Made by a program: the position numbers and the translations under genes. 64,000 bases of DNA from Marsupella aquatica. Taxonomy: Eukaryota > Marchantiophyta. The notes under the pieces were generated by a model, which did no database searches, had not been told where the DNA came from, and worked only from the letters and a program-made list of their open reading frames with translations. Positions 46,416 to 57,740 of the stretch are shown piece by piece; positions within the stretch are counted from its first letter, which is position 1, and each line of letters starts with the position of its first letter. Location: NCBI GenBank assembly GCA_973895155.1, contig OZ316895.1, forward strand, positions 22,196,001-22,260,000. Reading direction: 5' to 3'.

Positions 46416-46778
46416 CAGTAGACAAGAACAAGGGTCTTCAAAAGCATGTTAATGAGACTCCCCAATTGGGATAGAGTTCATCAACTTTTTCCTGAAGAAG
46501 CTGCAATTTCCACTGTGTAATTTTCACCTGTATAATCACCTGTGTCCATTCCCTGTAATTTTCACCAGATGACAATGGTGGGTGGACTATGGGCCTGTGT
46601 CAATTTCCCGTCATGGCGCTGGGAATTCTGTGAGAGCGCAGGAATGGCGCCTGTGTCCATGATTCCTGCCCGTGGAAATGCGGGAAATTGCAGCTTCTTC
46701 AGGAAAAAGTTGATGAACTCTATCCAGATTAGGGAGTCTCATTAATATGCTTTTGAAGACCCTTGTTCTTGTCTACTG
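46416..46778. repeat. Long hairpin: 96-bp inverted repeats around a 171-bp loop
   Basis: 46416-46511 and 46683-46778 are inverted copies with only a handful of mismatches (for example CCCAATTGGGAT against CTAATCTGGAT when read inward). A transcript would fold into a long nearly perfect stem. The loop and the 3' flank both also contain a direct repeat of CCACTGTGTAATTTTCACCT (46509 and 46786). It could be a fold-back MITE or a young small-RNA locus. No target duplication was identified. Confidence 0.8.
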
Positions 46779-47834
46779 CAATTTCCACTGTGTAATTTTC
46801 ACCTGTGAAAATGACAGGCAATGGACAAAGGCGCAATTGTCCACGCACAACAAATTCACCAGGTTTCACCATTCTTAGTATCTTTTTCTTGAAATTGTGG
46901 AGCAAAGTCTCATAGTAGAGGAGTGTAATCTCAGGGGTCTCAATCCAAGTGGTGTCTCATATGACACGCAAAGTTTTGGAGGAATAAACACCTTAAAACT
47001 TGAATCAATAAAGTTTTTTGAGGGATAAATTACCCCTATTTAACTTAATGGAATATTCCCAAATTTGGTTTTAAAAAACCATATGATTCTTATAATTCTC
47101 AAATTGGATTAAAACACGCCTAATGTTCTTCAACAAAAATTTAAAAGTCCCACTTGACCCAATAAAAAACCCTATACTTATTCGCGCGTGATGGGTTGGA
47201 AGAAAAGAAATGAGGACCCTGGGAGAGTAATGTGAAAAAGGGAGATGTCTTGGACACTTCTCCTTTTGTATGGCCAGTTGTTGTTTAAGGGGCAGTCTCA
47301 AGGGTGACTACACAATTCAGTCACCTTAAATAAGACATTATGTCTAGATTATGATTGGCTTGATACTCTCCAAGCCCATTCATGAGTAGTCAAATGCAAT
47401 TCCAAAACCTAGTCATAAAATGGGGCATTAATTTGCTACTACTGTAGTCATTCCAGGAAATAAGGTTAGGCCTAATATTATTCTCTTATTTTCATTTTTC
47501 AATTTCAAACTAATTATGGATACACTGAGAGTCAGTCTTTACATCAAGATGCTATAATATTCTTTCAATTGACATGATATACTTATTTGGAAGTTTCACA
47601 ATTAGCCCAAATATTTTGTAATAATTGTATATTTATTATGTGAACCAGGATGGCACTACTATAGTTGTCCACTTCATCAGGGGCATTCCTTTGGCTCTCT
47701 CTAATGACATGGGACCCCATCTTATATATATGTTTATGTTTATTTATTTATTAAGAAGGGCTTGTGTGCCATAATGCTCTAGTAAGCAGACCTTAATACA
47801 CTTAATGGCCTAAGAATTTTTTTTATTAAATACC
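46779..47834. other. AT-rich intergenic sequence
   Basis: No gene recognised. Starts with the second copy of the direct repeat noted in the adjacent hairpin. Confidence 0.35.
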
Positions 47835-49290
47835 ACATGGGAACTTCATTCCAAAATACTTGGAAGCATGTGCAACCACATTAGCACTATTGGCCAGGCA
47901 CAAACAAGATCGATCACTTATGCAAGTAGAACCAAACATGACTATTAGTGTTGAGGCAAGGCAAAAAGAAAACCAGTAACTATAAAAACAGTGAAAAATT
48001 GAAAAATAACAATTCAACTAAACAAAGAAAGGGGTAAAACAAAGTTAAATAAAAGTAGTTCGTGGACCCCTTGGCTAATAAAATCAGGGGGAAGAGTCGA
48101 TCTGAGCCGTCTCCATTTCTTATCTCCGGAAATCTCGTCCGTCCATCATAATGGCCAATCTATGGCTCAAAAGAAAGATCTCAAATAGATCTATGGATGG
48201 GTTCTGTCCGTTTTGCAAATGGGTTAATATTTTGCAAATGAAAAATTAAACAAATCCAAGCCTTCCTAGCCGTCGATTTTGTTGATTTTACGATCTTTGC
48301 CGTCCATTTTGTAATGTCTCTAGAAATCTTATTCATCCATGTTAGAAGGCGATCTAGGGTGCAAAAGAAAGATCTCAATGAGATCTACGATTGGGTATTT
48401 TTTTGTTTTGAGAATGAGTAAAAAGTTTTGAGTATAAAATTCGATGAACTTTCAAGATTCCAGCCATTCCTCCTCCCCGATCCTGGGTTTCTATGTGCTC
48501 TTCCCAGCATTAATGGCCGTACAATACGAAAGGTCCTTACATACCGGGAGTTGAGGTTTAACAAGGAAGTTATCAAGTTAGTTATTAGTCATTATTTATT
48601 ATATGAAAAATATTTTTTATAAATCTTTGAATTTAAGTTTGAAAATTGGAAATGTAACTAAAACGGTTACATAGTGACAGTTTTAACCGTCTTGCTCTTT
48701 GCATTTTCAATGTTTTTACTTTTATTTTTACGGCACGGTGTCCCAAAATTTACACCCAAATTGACACAAACACGAATGAAAACTATAAGTTTGATTCACA
48801 AAACCGACGAGTCTTGTTTGTTGCGGTTGTTGTTGACGTGGCACGCTGTGGTGCCAGGAATTTTGGAAGGGACCTCTAGTGGGGTCCGTAAATAACCTTT
48901 GGATGGGTTGTGATTGATATATCAGTGTTTTCCGGTAAATAGTTTGAATTTTCTATTAAATTGGCAAATTTTTGAAATAACCAAGTAGAAAAAAAACTCT
49001 TCAACTCCTATGGTAACACAACAACCGGTTGGCTAGTATGGTCAGAGGTCTACCAAGGGAATGTAAAAAACCCATTGGTTACTATGACATTTTGCATGGA
49101 CCTAATGGAAAGTTACATATGCGCTGTATGGACATAGGAGTAGCAAGCTAGGGAATGTTTGGGCTGTATGGACATAGGAGTTGCAAGCTAAGGAATGTTT
49201 GGTTTGTTACTATGAATTATCTCCTCTTTTTGTCCTTGTATCTCCATATGCAAACATATTATTCATGGCTCCAACTTTGTTGAATAACAT
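47835..49290. repeat. Dispersed repeat copy with about 880 bp nested insertion
   Basis: 47835-48060 and about 48945-49290 together match 33150-33910. The intervening segment (about 48061-48940) is absent from the other copy. The insertion has its own about 195-bp tandem duplication (AAAAGAAAGATCTCAA at about 48171 and 48364), and its right half (about 48580-48830) is related to 4800-5015 inside the 3.5-kb fold-back element. The outer repeat also has a 45-bp tandem duplication near 49118 and 49163 (GCTGTATGGACATAGGAGT). Confidence 0.6.
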
Positions 49291-49850
49291 CAAATAATCT
49301 CTATATATTCTAAACTGAACATGAGTCGCTGAAGCTACTGTAGGTTCCAATGTTAACTCACACTGAATTCGAGTGAAAATTGTGGTCTACTCACCCTGGA
49401 TTGACCACTTTACTCGGAAATCTCTATTAAGTTTCAAAGGAGATTTTGATTGGAAAATACTTCAGACCCCGTCGTTTGGAAAAAATGGAAAAGATTAGAA
49501 AATGGGGTGGGATCATTAGACGGCAGCACTCCATTGGTGTGTCAGGCAAGCCAATCAATCGACGCAGTCAGTCAGGCCACTCGACACCCAGTAAACTTTT
49601 GGAAACACAGACATGGCAGATTGGCATCGGAAAACTGCACTGCAAGTGAGCAAAGCGAGCTATTCCTCGATCCTTTCTGGATCCCGCAAACCCACAAACC
49701 CACAAACAACAAGCGGGAGATTCAATTGTGGGACGGAACCGAGACGAGCTGAATTCTCTGAGCAGAATTGAGCGTCAAGGGTTTTGTGGGTGAGCAGTAG
49801 GAGCAGGAAACGTACAATAGCTCCTGGTGGAGCAGCAGGAGGAGGAGGAA

Positions 49851-52379
49851 ATGAATCTGGCAATTGTATCTTCCCCTGCACTGCTAGAGCTTCAGTCTCT
49901 CCGTGTAACAGAGTACGAAAACTTGAAGTCTTGCCAAAGGAGGAGAGCTTCTGTCACTCTCAGACCTGTCAGCTGCTTTACTTCTACTTCTTCTCCTTCG
50001 TCTGCTTCGAGCCCGCCGCAGGAAGTAGATGCAGCAACAGCAACTGCACCACCGCCTCTCCGACGCCCACAGAAGCCGTCCAGGGATTTGGCTGATTTCA
50101 AACCGCCGCCTCCTGCTCTGCCTGACAAACCGAAGGACTTAGCTACTGACTTGCCATTTCAGTATTGGTATAGCTATGCTGACCTGCCTCCTGGCATTCC
50201 CAAGAGGATAGCAAAAAATCCTCTGCTCGAAGATGGGGAGAGCCGAGATTTTTTAGACAAAGGAGGAAAAATCGGTAATGGCAATGGTAATGGTGGCTTA
50301 TGGGAAGCAGTCCTGGCTGTCGAGTCAGCAGTTCTGGCTGCCAAGTCTCAATCGAATTTGGATACACCGAAGGTACGTCAGCGAAGGGGAGGTAGCAATG
50401 GTGGTGCTGGTGGTGGTGGCATTGGGGAAGCAGAGAACGGGTCGAAAGGACGTAGAGCCGCTGATGGTGCCCTGCAGGAGGTGGACGAGAACACCCCCCT
50501 TACCGAGGAAGAAAAGAAAAGAATGATTCTAAGCTGTTATGGTACCAGACGTCAGATCAATGTTGGTACCGATCTTCCCACCATCCGCTGTTGCAAGTTG
50601 CCCAGAAGCTCATTTGCAATCTTTAGTCTGTTCCTGCTAACTGAAAACGAAAGAGTTCTGGCCCGAAACCTCTAACCTTGTAATATTGACTGAGGAGTAA
50701 TCGACATTTTTTCCGTGTTTGATTGATTCTATGAGAAGAATTGCCTATTTAAACGACAGTGTGTTGTCCTGGACGTGAAGGATGGGATGGTTGGAACCCA
50801 AATTATGTTGCACTGGTGCATACTTATTGGAAAAGATGGAGCGTTTGCAAAATAAAGTGCAAAGGCGTAGTCACCCTGGACTTGGATTCTTTTTCCAAAC
50901 TGGTCGAGGTAAGATCCGTTTCTTGTCTTTTCATTTTCGTTTCCGTTTTGGTTGTTTGGTTTTCTGATCCTGTATTGTTCCCTCCCGACTCATTGTAAAG
51001 AATCCATTTCTTTGTCTGCGGTAGTAAAGAATTCTCACTTGGTCATTTATGTGAGAATGCTCATACTATGGCGCTACAGAGTTCTTTGGGGGCCACACAA
51101 ATCTAGAAACCGAGAAATTTGGAAATCATTGATTATGTCTTACAACATGACTAGAGTGAGGCGGAGAGGGGAAATTGGACATCTGAAAGTTACTGTACCT
51201 GCCAAGAAAAGATTGACAGCAGAGGATGAAGCATCGATGTGTGGGACTTTGTTGGTGAAAACGCAGTGCATTAACAATCTGTGATTTCAAATGACAGGCA
51301 GAAACAGGCGGGACAGTCTTTCATCGAGTTGGGGGCTCACTGTATATCTTTCGAGGACGGAACTACAACTACTGGAGGGATCCGCACCGGCTACTGGTTA
51401 GACATCCCCGAGTTATAACTCGCTTCCCAAAGCGACTTCCTGTTCCCGTCAATCTAACAAAAGAGGATATCAAAGCACTGCGGGACAGAGGACAAGACCT
51501 TCCTGCATTGTGTAAGCCAGGTCAGGCGCTCTAGGCTATCTAGCTTTGCTGTGTCTTGAAAATCAGATTTGACTGGTATTGTTGACAATGAAAGAGAAGA
51601 TGATACCAAGAAACTGCACTTGCCCCTCAGACAAACAAGTGTTGAGGATGAGTCTTGAGTAATTTAATTCTCAACCAAAATGAATGCTTTGGTGTGCAGG
51701 TAAACATGGAGTTTATCTTACTCTGTTGGAGGATGTGAGAAAATCATTTGAGACGCAGGATCTTGTCCGTGTCAATTGTCAACGTTTTCATTCAAAGAAT
51801 CTGAAGCTTCTTGGCTCGCAGCTTCAGGTCTCTTGCTCTCCCTCAAATCTCTCTTGGGGCAATAGGTTTTCTGGTCATTTAAGACAATCGTCTCTTGTTT
51901 CAGTCCCATACTTTCCACGTGATTTACTTCCACAAAGCTTTGTGATGCTGCATATGAAATTCCCCTAGCAAACCTGTTTGTTCTTTGCGGCTGCTGTTTC
52001 CACGACTGTTTTGTGTTAGCGTTGCCATAGGCTTCCAACGTATAATCGGCTGAGGTATATTGATAAAATTCAGGCAAGGGAAACAACTCAACTAATCGAG
52101 TAGAGATGAATGTCTCCTTCAGGCCTAATGATAGTCAAACTCCGAAAAGGGCAGGTTTACAGGTGTTTTGAAACACAATAGTTGCAAAAAAGTGTAATAC
52201 TGATGCATGTACATGTCCTTGCACGTCTTTGGTTGCAGGCACTTGTCCCTTGTGAGTTAATCTCTTTTGAATTTGAGCACATTTTAATGTGGAGAAACAC
52301 GGATGGTAATTCTCCAAAAGAAGAAGTTAAGGAGAACCGGGCAGAGGAAAGTAGCCTGATCTCCAACACCCTGTCATGA
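49851..52379 (+). CDS. CRS2-associated factor (CAF)-like CRM-domain protein, organelle group II intron splicing
   Basis: Model: exons 49851-50565, 50760-50908, 51298-51520, 51700-51827 and 52239-52379, all GT-AG with matching phases, 451 residues. CAF proteins bind organellar group II introns through CRM (YhbY-like) domains and recruit the CRS2 partner. Residues 1-60 are Ser/Arg-rich without early acids, like a transit peptide. A Pro-rich linker and PFQYWYSY (102-109) follow. CRM 1 begins near PLTEEEKKR (216-224) and contains PGREGWDGW (242-250), VHTYWKR, VCKIKCKGV and the diagnostic FRGRNYNY (306-313). CRM 2 begins GKHGVYLTLLEDVR (363-376) and ends LISFEFEHILMWR. Length is close to mitochondrial CAFs and shorter than chloroplast CAF1/2, so the target organelle is open. 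The exon 1 donor (GTACCG at 50566) was chosen for phase and alignment. Upstream GTG at 49827 is not used. Confidence 0.9.
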
Positions 52380-53852
52380 TGTCCGAAGTTTTAAGGCGTG
52401 CTATGTAAAAAGGGGCCACAGCTGGCAACATCGCGTCAAGAGTTGTGTGCCTGTGAAATATCATGTGCAAATACTGAGAATTTCAGTTTTGAGCGCATAT
52501 TCTTTTAATGATCAAGCTTCACAATAGGAATTGATACCGAGTAACATGTATATAGAGAACTCCAAGAATTAATAGAGTCCCATTTGACAAGGGATTGTCA
52601 AAAGTATTCTAACATCTGAAGAACTACAATGAACGGAAAATATGAACGAGATGCTTTTGGGACATAAGAACTGCATTCTTCTCTCTGTACTTTTGAACAC
52701 AGTCACCTTTCTATGCATCATTCTTCTCTTGTACTTTTGAACACAGCCATCTTTCTTTGCATCATTGCTGATTTGAATTTAGAAGTCTTCGAAGTTAGGA
52801 CCAAAAATATTGTTATGAGTGGCCCTTTGTGCATCACTCTATCGCTGGTCAGTTTGATGACCATGCCAGAGGAAATGTGGAAAAAGAGGGCAGGTTGGAC
52901 TATTCCCCTTTTCAATGAAATGTGAGTAGCTTAAGGTCAATGTGATGCCCATTCAGATATCTTAAAGAGTAATCTTCATCATTCCTCAGAGAAGGGTACA
53001 TTTTCTTATTTATGGCAATTTAGAGACCTTGGTCAAATCCGAACCAAAAAACACTGTTCGCACGAAGCACTGTGGACACCCAATTTCCCCTCACCTAGAA
53101 CCCGACATGTTCTTGTCCTCGACGCAAGTCACCCACGGGTGATTGAGTCCAGTACGAGAAATTTTTGGGGGCAACAAAGACATGAGGTTTAGGGTGTGCT
53201 GGATTGCTTAGGACAAGGAACAGAGTCCAATTTGGCAGGTGACCGAAAAAGATACAGGAAACGGCAAAGAGCTGCTGAAAGTCACTTAATGAGGCCGCTG
53301 GCAGTCCCTTAGGACAAGCATAGCTCAAACAATCTAGCTCAGACAATCGATGCTACTCTTATAGTATGATGCTTCAGAAAAGGAAAAAAGAATTGGCATT
53401 GTGCTCCCACCTGAGACAATTGGGCTCCCTGATCTTTATATAATTTATTTTCCAATCTCAATCTGGAGGCACGGTATTAGGGTGTTGATCAAAGTCTGCC
53501 TTGACATCGATGAGTTCCTTCTTGTGTGCTTACTTACTCCCCTCAATGTGTCGAACCTGCTCTACCTTGTTAGTTCTAACCTCTTCTTTAAATGCATCCG
53601 TTGCAATTGGGAGAAGTTGCCAACAAGAAGCATACAAATCAGCTTGGCACTATGTTTGTGAGCATGGGACCTAGAATCCTCAAATCTCAAAGCTTCCTGG
53701 ATGGGAGCACCTGGCAGAGCACCTTTCAGTTCAATCACCTTAAGCACCATTCCCATGGACACCTCCCATCATTCAGTTGAGGTTTCATAACCGACCAGCA
53801 GTTCAGAGTCCACAACCTTCGTCAGATCTTGCGTTCAATTCACTGCTTGTCG
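52380..53852. other. Intergenic region between the CAF-like gene and the 53.9-kb gene
   Basis: Contains 3' UTRs of two convergent genes. A 42-bp tandem duplication (GTACTTTTGAACACAG at about 52688 and 52730) is the only clear structure. No exon recognised. Confidence 0.4.
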
Positions 53853-54934
53853 CTAGTCCTGAAGCCTGGCTGGTCGTCGAGATGGCCTCCTCCCAGCGGT
53901 ACGGTGAGGCAGTGAAGGTTCTTTAAGGTTTAGAACTTCCTGTTCTTGTTGCTGACCTTGCAAATCCTCCGCCATGTCGTGGTCCCTTTCAAGTTCAGTT
54001 GCCTCACTGGGTTCCTATATTCAATGTACAAAACATCCTCAGAAAGTATCCCACAAAAGGAGGTCAGCCTTACAGATACGGAATAAATGGTAAAATTTAC
54101 TGGAATTGGACAAAAAACTACTTCGGCTCCCACAGTAATCTTTTGCTACCAATGGGAACTGTTTCAGCAAAGGCAGGTCACGAATACATTGTGGAACTGC
54201 ATGAGAAAAACAATAATATATCTGAAGGAATTTAAACATTCTTGAGGGAGCCGAAAGTATCAGTACAACTCCCCATCTAGTAACAGACACTCTAACCAAC
54301 TCCTTTCTTAGTAAAATTCTTTCAGCTGCGGTATAGACTTCATGGGCAATTGTCTGAGGATTGGTCTCTACAAGGTTGGCCATCTATCCAGTAACTCTGC
54401 TGGAACATGGAAGTCACAGAGATGCTGGAAACATGGAAGTCACAGACATTCACACGGTCTTCAGTATGAATGGAGACAACGCAGGTATCTAAAATTTGAA
54501 CAATTAGTGACAGTGGCTCACCTGTCCACCTGTACCTGAACTATTCCGTGTTTTGGGACTCTCTTGAAGCTTTGGTTTTGAATTTAGTGCTTGGTCAGAA
54601 GATCCATCGGGTGCAGTGGAATGAGGTTCAAATCCTTCACTCAGTATCTTGTTTTGAAAATTGTCTTCATCGTCCGTATCCACATTAACACCCTGTACCA
54701 ACCCAAGGTTACATTACGGCAACTTATAAACAGAAACACTTCTCCACCTACTATGGAAATCGGAATAAAAATTCAGATATGCGTCGTTACCTCATTCCTC
54801 TGGCCGGACCCAAAAAGGACAACAGAAGATCTTTCATTTGCTCTGTCTAAATCCGACAACTGCCGACTGAAAAACTCTTCTTCGACCTGCAGAATAGCAT
54901 ATTCACACTGGAGCGAGTCACAGCCGTTCTTCAT
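53853..54934 (-). CDS. Multi-exon protein of unknown function (minus strand)
   Basis: I do not recognise the product. Splice and phase reading on the minus strand gives exon a 54934-54791 (MKNGCDSLQCEYAILQ..., helical and charged, ending GSGQRNE), exon b 54692-54536 (acidic VDTDDEDN start, then Ser/Lys-rich), exon c from 54367 (ETNPQTIAHEVYTAAERILLRKEL, 3' boundary uncertain, about 54280-54294) and exon d 54014-53853 (Glu/Gln-rich, then a basic tail GRRPSRRPARLQD and TAG). Donors GTAACG and GTACAG and acceptors GGTACAG, TTGTAG and AATATAG fit; phases agree for a-b-c and for d if exon c ends in phase 0. The chosen ATG is the first in frame after an upstream stop, but earlier exons are possible. 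The acidic middle and basic C-terminus suggest a nuclear or chromatin-linked protein; that is inference only. Confidence 0.5.
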
Positions 54935-55013
54935 GTAAAATTCAGGGTTCACGGTTTGAGTTTCATCTTTAGTGAGGACGAGTCAGCCTTTCCTTGTTTG
55001 ACTCACGATAAGA

Positions 55014-55627
55014 ATGCCAATTTTCATTCAGGACAAGTCTGGATGGAATTCTCTTGTCAACGATCGCTCAATAGAGTCACCATCTGCTAAATTGTTTCAT
55101 GATGGACGATCATGCAAGGGTTTAGGTTTATGCCGGGAGACTCAGTTCAGCGGGAAAGGACATGTGCCAAACAGACCTGAAGGCAGTGGAGCTGATCAGC
55201 AATCTTTGCGTTCATCAACTGAAGGGTGTTGGCCTCTTCTTCTAAGAATCTGCCATGCGCCAAGTTATCAGACTGAGGCCATCCGATCCATACCAAACGA
55301 TCCTTCAACCCTAAACTCTAAGTGGAAAACCAAAGGAATCAGTCCGTTTCTCAACAAATGGAGCAAAATCTTAGGAGAAGAAGGTGAGGTGGACAAACCT
55401 GAGAAGCTCTGCTGGGGTCAGATGCTCCATGTTGCGTACAGACAGCCCAGTAGCTGCAGCAGAACCACAGCTAAAAGAGAATCATTGCTCTCTCAAGATT
55501 CGTTATTTGATGATATGAATCATTTCCTTTGTCAACAGGTTCGCAAGATGAGATACCTCACATCAAAGCTGCTCAGAATGCTCATTCTGAGAAATTTAAT
55601 GTGATGAAGAAAGATTTCACAGTGTAG
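55014..55627 (+). CDS. Unrecognised two-exon protein, divergent from the 53.9-kb gene
   Basis: Model: exons 55014-55383 and 55539-55627 (donor GTGAGG, acceptor TCAACAG), phase 1 on both sides, 152 residues. Ser/Lys/Gly-rich sequence without a known domain. The second exon reads GSQDEIPHIKAAQNAHSEKFNVMKKDFTV-type sequence, more protein-like than the unspliced frame that would otherwise run to 55604. A possible acceptor TTTCATTCAG just upstream (ending 55033) means the real start could be in an earlier exon. Its ATG lies only 80 bp from the ATG of the minus-strand neighbour, so the two could share a promoter or one start may be wrong. Confidence 0.45.
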
Positions 55628-56833
55628 TAGCACGGTCTTATTTAATTCCCCTCCATTAGAAGCTTTGCTTGTACTTGATAGGTCCTCATCAAGACATAGA
55701 GTTGTCAATCCTGCCCAAGAAGAAATAGGCTCTTCCCTAGCTGTGAGTTAAAATTAGCTTTCCATGAACTCTGCATGGAAACCAGCCCCAGTTTTGAGGA
55801 GAGACTAGAGTTACTAGTAGCTTGTGGGGACTCTAGAGTTCCTAACAGGTAAGATAACAAGGCGAAACGAAAGAAGGGACCATGCTATTGCATCTCCACA
55901 GTAGACGTGATATCATGGTCCCCACATAAGAAGAATAGGCAAACATAGCTAAAACAAAAGGGAACATGGTAAGCTTGAATTTTTTAGGAAAATTTAAGAG
56001 AACGTGGCTCCCCACTTTCCCGAAATTAGGAGAAGAATGAGTTTAGAAACTCCTTAAACATGGCGGATCTCCACGTAGAAAACTCACACTACTACATACA
56101 CACATCCTAGCTTGGGTCTTTCCAAAACATACTGTGTACGTGCTATAGTTAAGCTGAGCAGCATCCTACCTTCTTTGTGGTACACCAATACGCACATATC
56201 CTTCAGTGTCCGAGCTAGCAATAGGTCTGAGACGTCGAGTCGTCCAGTACAGTCCCAGCCCCTGTAAACCAAAAGTACCACCCTGCCGCTGCATCCCCAA
56301 CTAAAGCTCTGTATCCGTGTCAAAAAAGCGCACGAAATAGGAGTAGGGCATGTCGTCCTTGACAGAGAGAAATCAGGCGCAGCACGACCACACTACTACG
56401 GAACGCTATTTCTCTCACTCCCTCGCTCCCTCTCCCTCCAAAGCTTTTTGACCAGCACGGCCCTACTACCTTTCGAAAACATGGTGCTGCTGCACGCAGA
56501 ACGAGAAACGATGCTCATCATCAGCAGCAGCAGCAGCAGACGACGTCGATGCAACAGGAAGTAGTCTCCTCCCAATGCTCATGCTCCCCCTTCTCCGACG
56601 CAGCAAGCTCGACGCGTCGCCCACGGACGCAGACGTTCGTCGTCGAGCAGCAGCACAACTAGATGTGGTGGGCAAAATAATTGAGCTCCCCCTCTGAGCA
56701 TAGAGCATAGTTCGAGTTCGACGCTCTCCTCTCCTCTCCTCTCCTCTCCTCTCCTCTCTCCTCTCCTCTCCTCTCCTCTCCTGCCCAAAGCCCGATAGGG
56801 CAACAACCACAACAACTCAACAAAATTGAACAA

Positions 56834-56879
<46 letters not shown>

Positions 56880-57359
56880 TTCTAATTTAGGGTTTAGGGT
56901 CTGAGACGTCGAGTCGTCCCGATAATGTTGCGTTTTCTTTAAATCTTGTGGGCACACTATATATTATCACATTTTGATGTGTGTGATTACCTGCAGGGCA
57001 ACATTTGAGCAATCACACTTCATCCTGGTCCTTTGCCAACAACATTGCTTCAAGGTACTGGACAAATCAGAGACACAATACAATAAAAATAATAATAGCA
57101 TTGTAAAGTAAAACATCTTTCTAATACTAATAAAGAAGCTGTTCTTGTAAATACCAATGCCTTGTTTCCAGAGCATTGTGTTTTTAGTGACATATTTATA
57201 AATATAATTAAAATAATAACAGTGTTGTAAATTCTCCCTCAAGTGGGTATGAGGGTCAGGTTCAAGAGGGTGCAGGTAATGTTTGTTGATGTTGTTATTT
57301 GCAAGAGGTTTCTAATAGCTCAACTACCCCCCAAAAATCTAACCAAAAGCGCCGAATAA
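55628..57359. other. Intergenic region with CT microsatellites and telo-box-like motif
   Basis: A CTCCT/CTCTC tract lies at 56723-56782 and a (CT)20 run at 56837-56876. Just after it is TAGGGTTTAGGGT (about 56888-56900), a plant telo-box-like motif. A 22-nt word is repeated exactly at 56224-56245 and 56898-56919. These look like promoter or leader features for a plus-strand gene, but no coding exon was found downstream to 57.4 kb. Frames across the CT tracts (56466-56833 minus) are composition artefacts. Confidence 0.5.
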
Positions 57360-57740
57360 TTCCATCATTCATTGAACTATTCTATTTCTTTCCCAACTAC
57401 AATGTCCATAATTTTCATATTCCTTGCTATTCTAGCATCACTTCTACACATCATATTGAGTGCCCAAACGTTTAATATAAGTTGTATCGAGTGAAGCCTT
57501 TAATTTTCCCGACATAATGTTCATATTTCTTTGTCAATAGCATCAATCCTACAACTCTTATAGAGTGAAGGTTTTCTATTTATTCCCCAACAGAGTGCCC
57601 ACGAATGTCATCTTCCGTTGGTCTGTAGATCATTTCTACAGATCTTATCAATTTAGTCTTCCTATTTTTGGGATCACTTTTACACATCTTAGAGTGAAAC
57701 ACTTAATTTCTTTCCAAAAGGTGCGCATGACTCGAATTTT
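57360..57740. repeat. Degenerate tandem repeat, about 100-110 bp unit
   Basis: Three to four diverged copies share the order TAGCATCACTTCTACACATC, GAGTGAAGCCTTTAATTT, CCCAAC..GTGCCCA and TTCATATTTCTTTG or variants (around 57370, 57430, 57540, 57660). No coding content. Confidence 0.6.

Noticed and set aside
50952-51284. 110-codon plus-strand frame
   Set aside because: Lies within intron 2 of the CAF-like gene (50909-51297) and has no domain; intronic chance frame.
54039-54383. Full 114-codon minus-strand frame as a stand-alone gene
   Set aside because: Only its first part is supported as an exon of the 53.9-kb gene; the rest (cysteine- and tyrosine-rich) reads like intron sequence.
56466-56833. 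Minus-strand frames rich in GEERREERR
   Set aside because: Direct translation of a CTCCT microsatellite.
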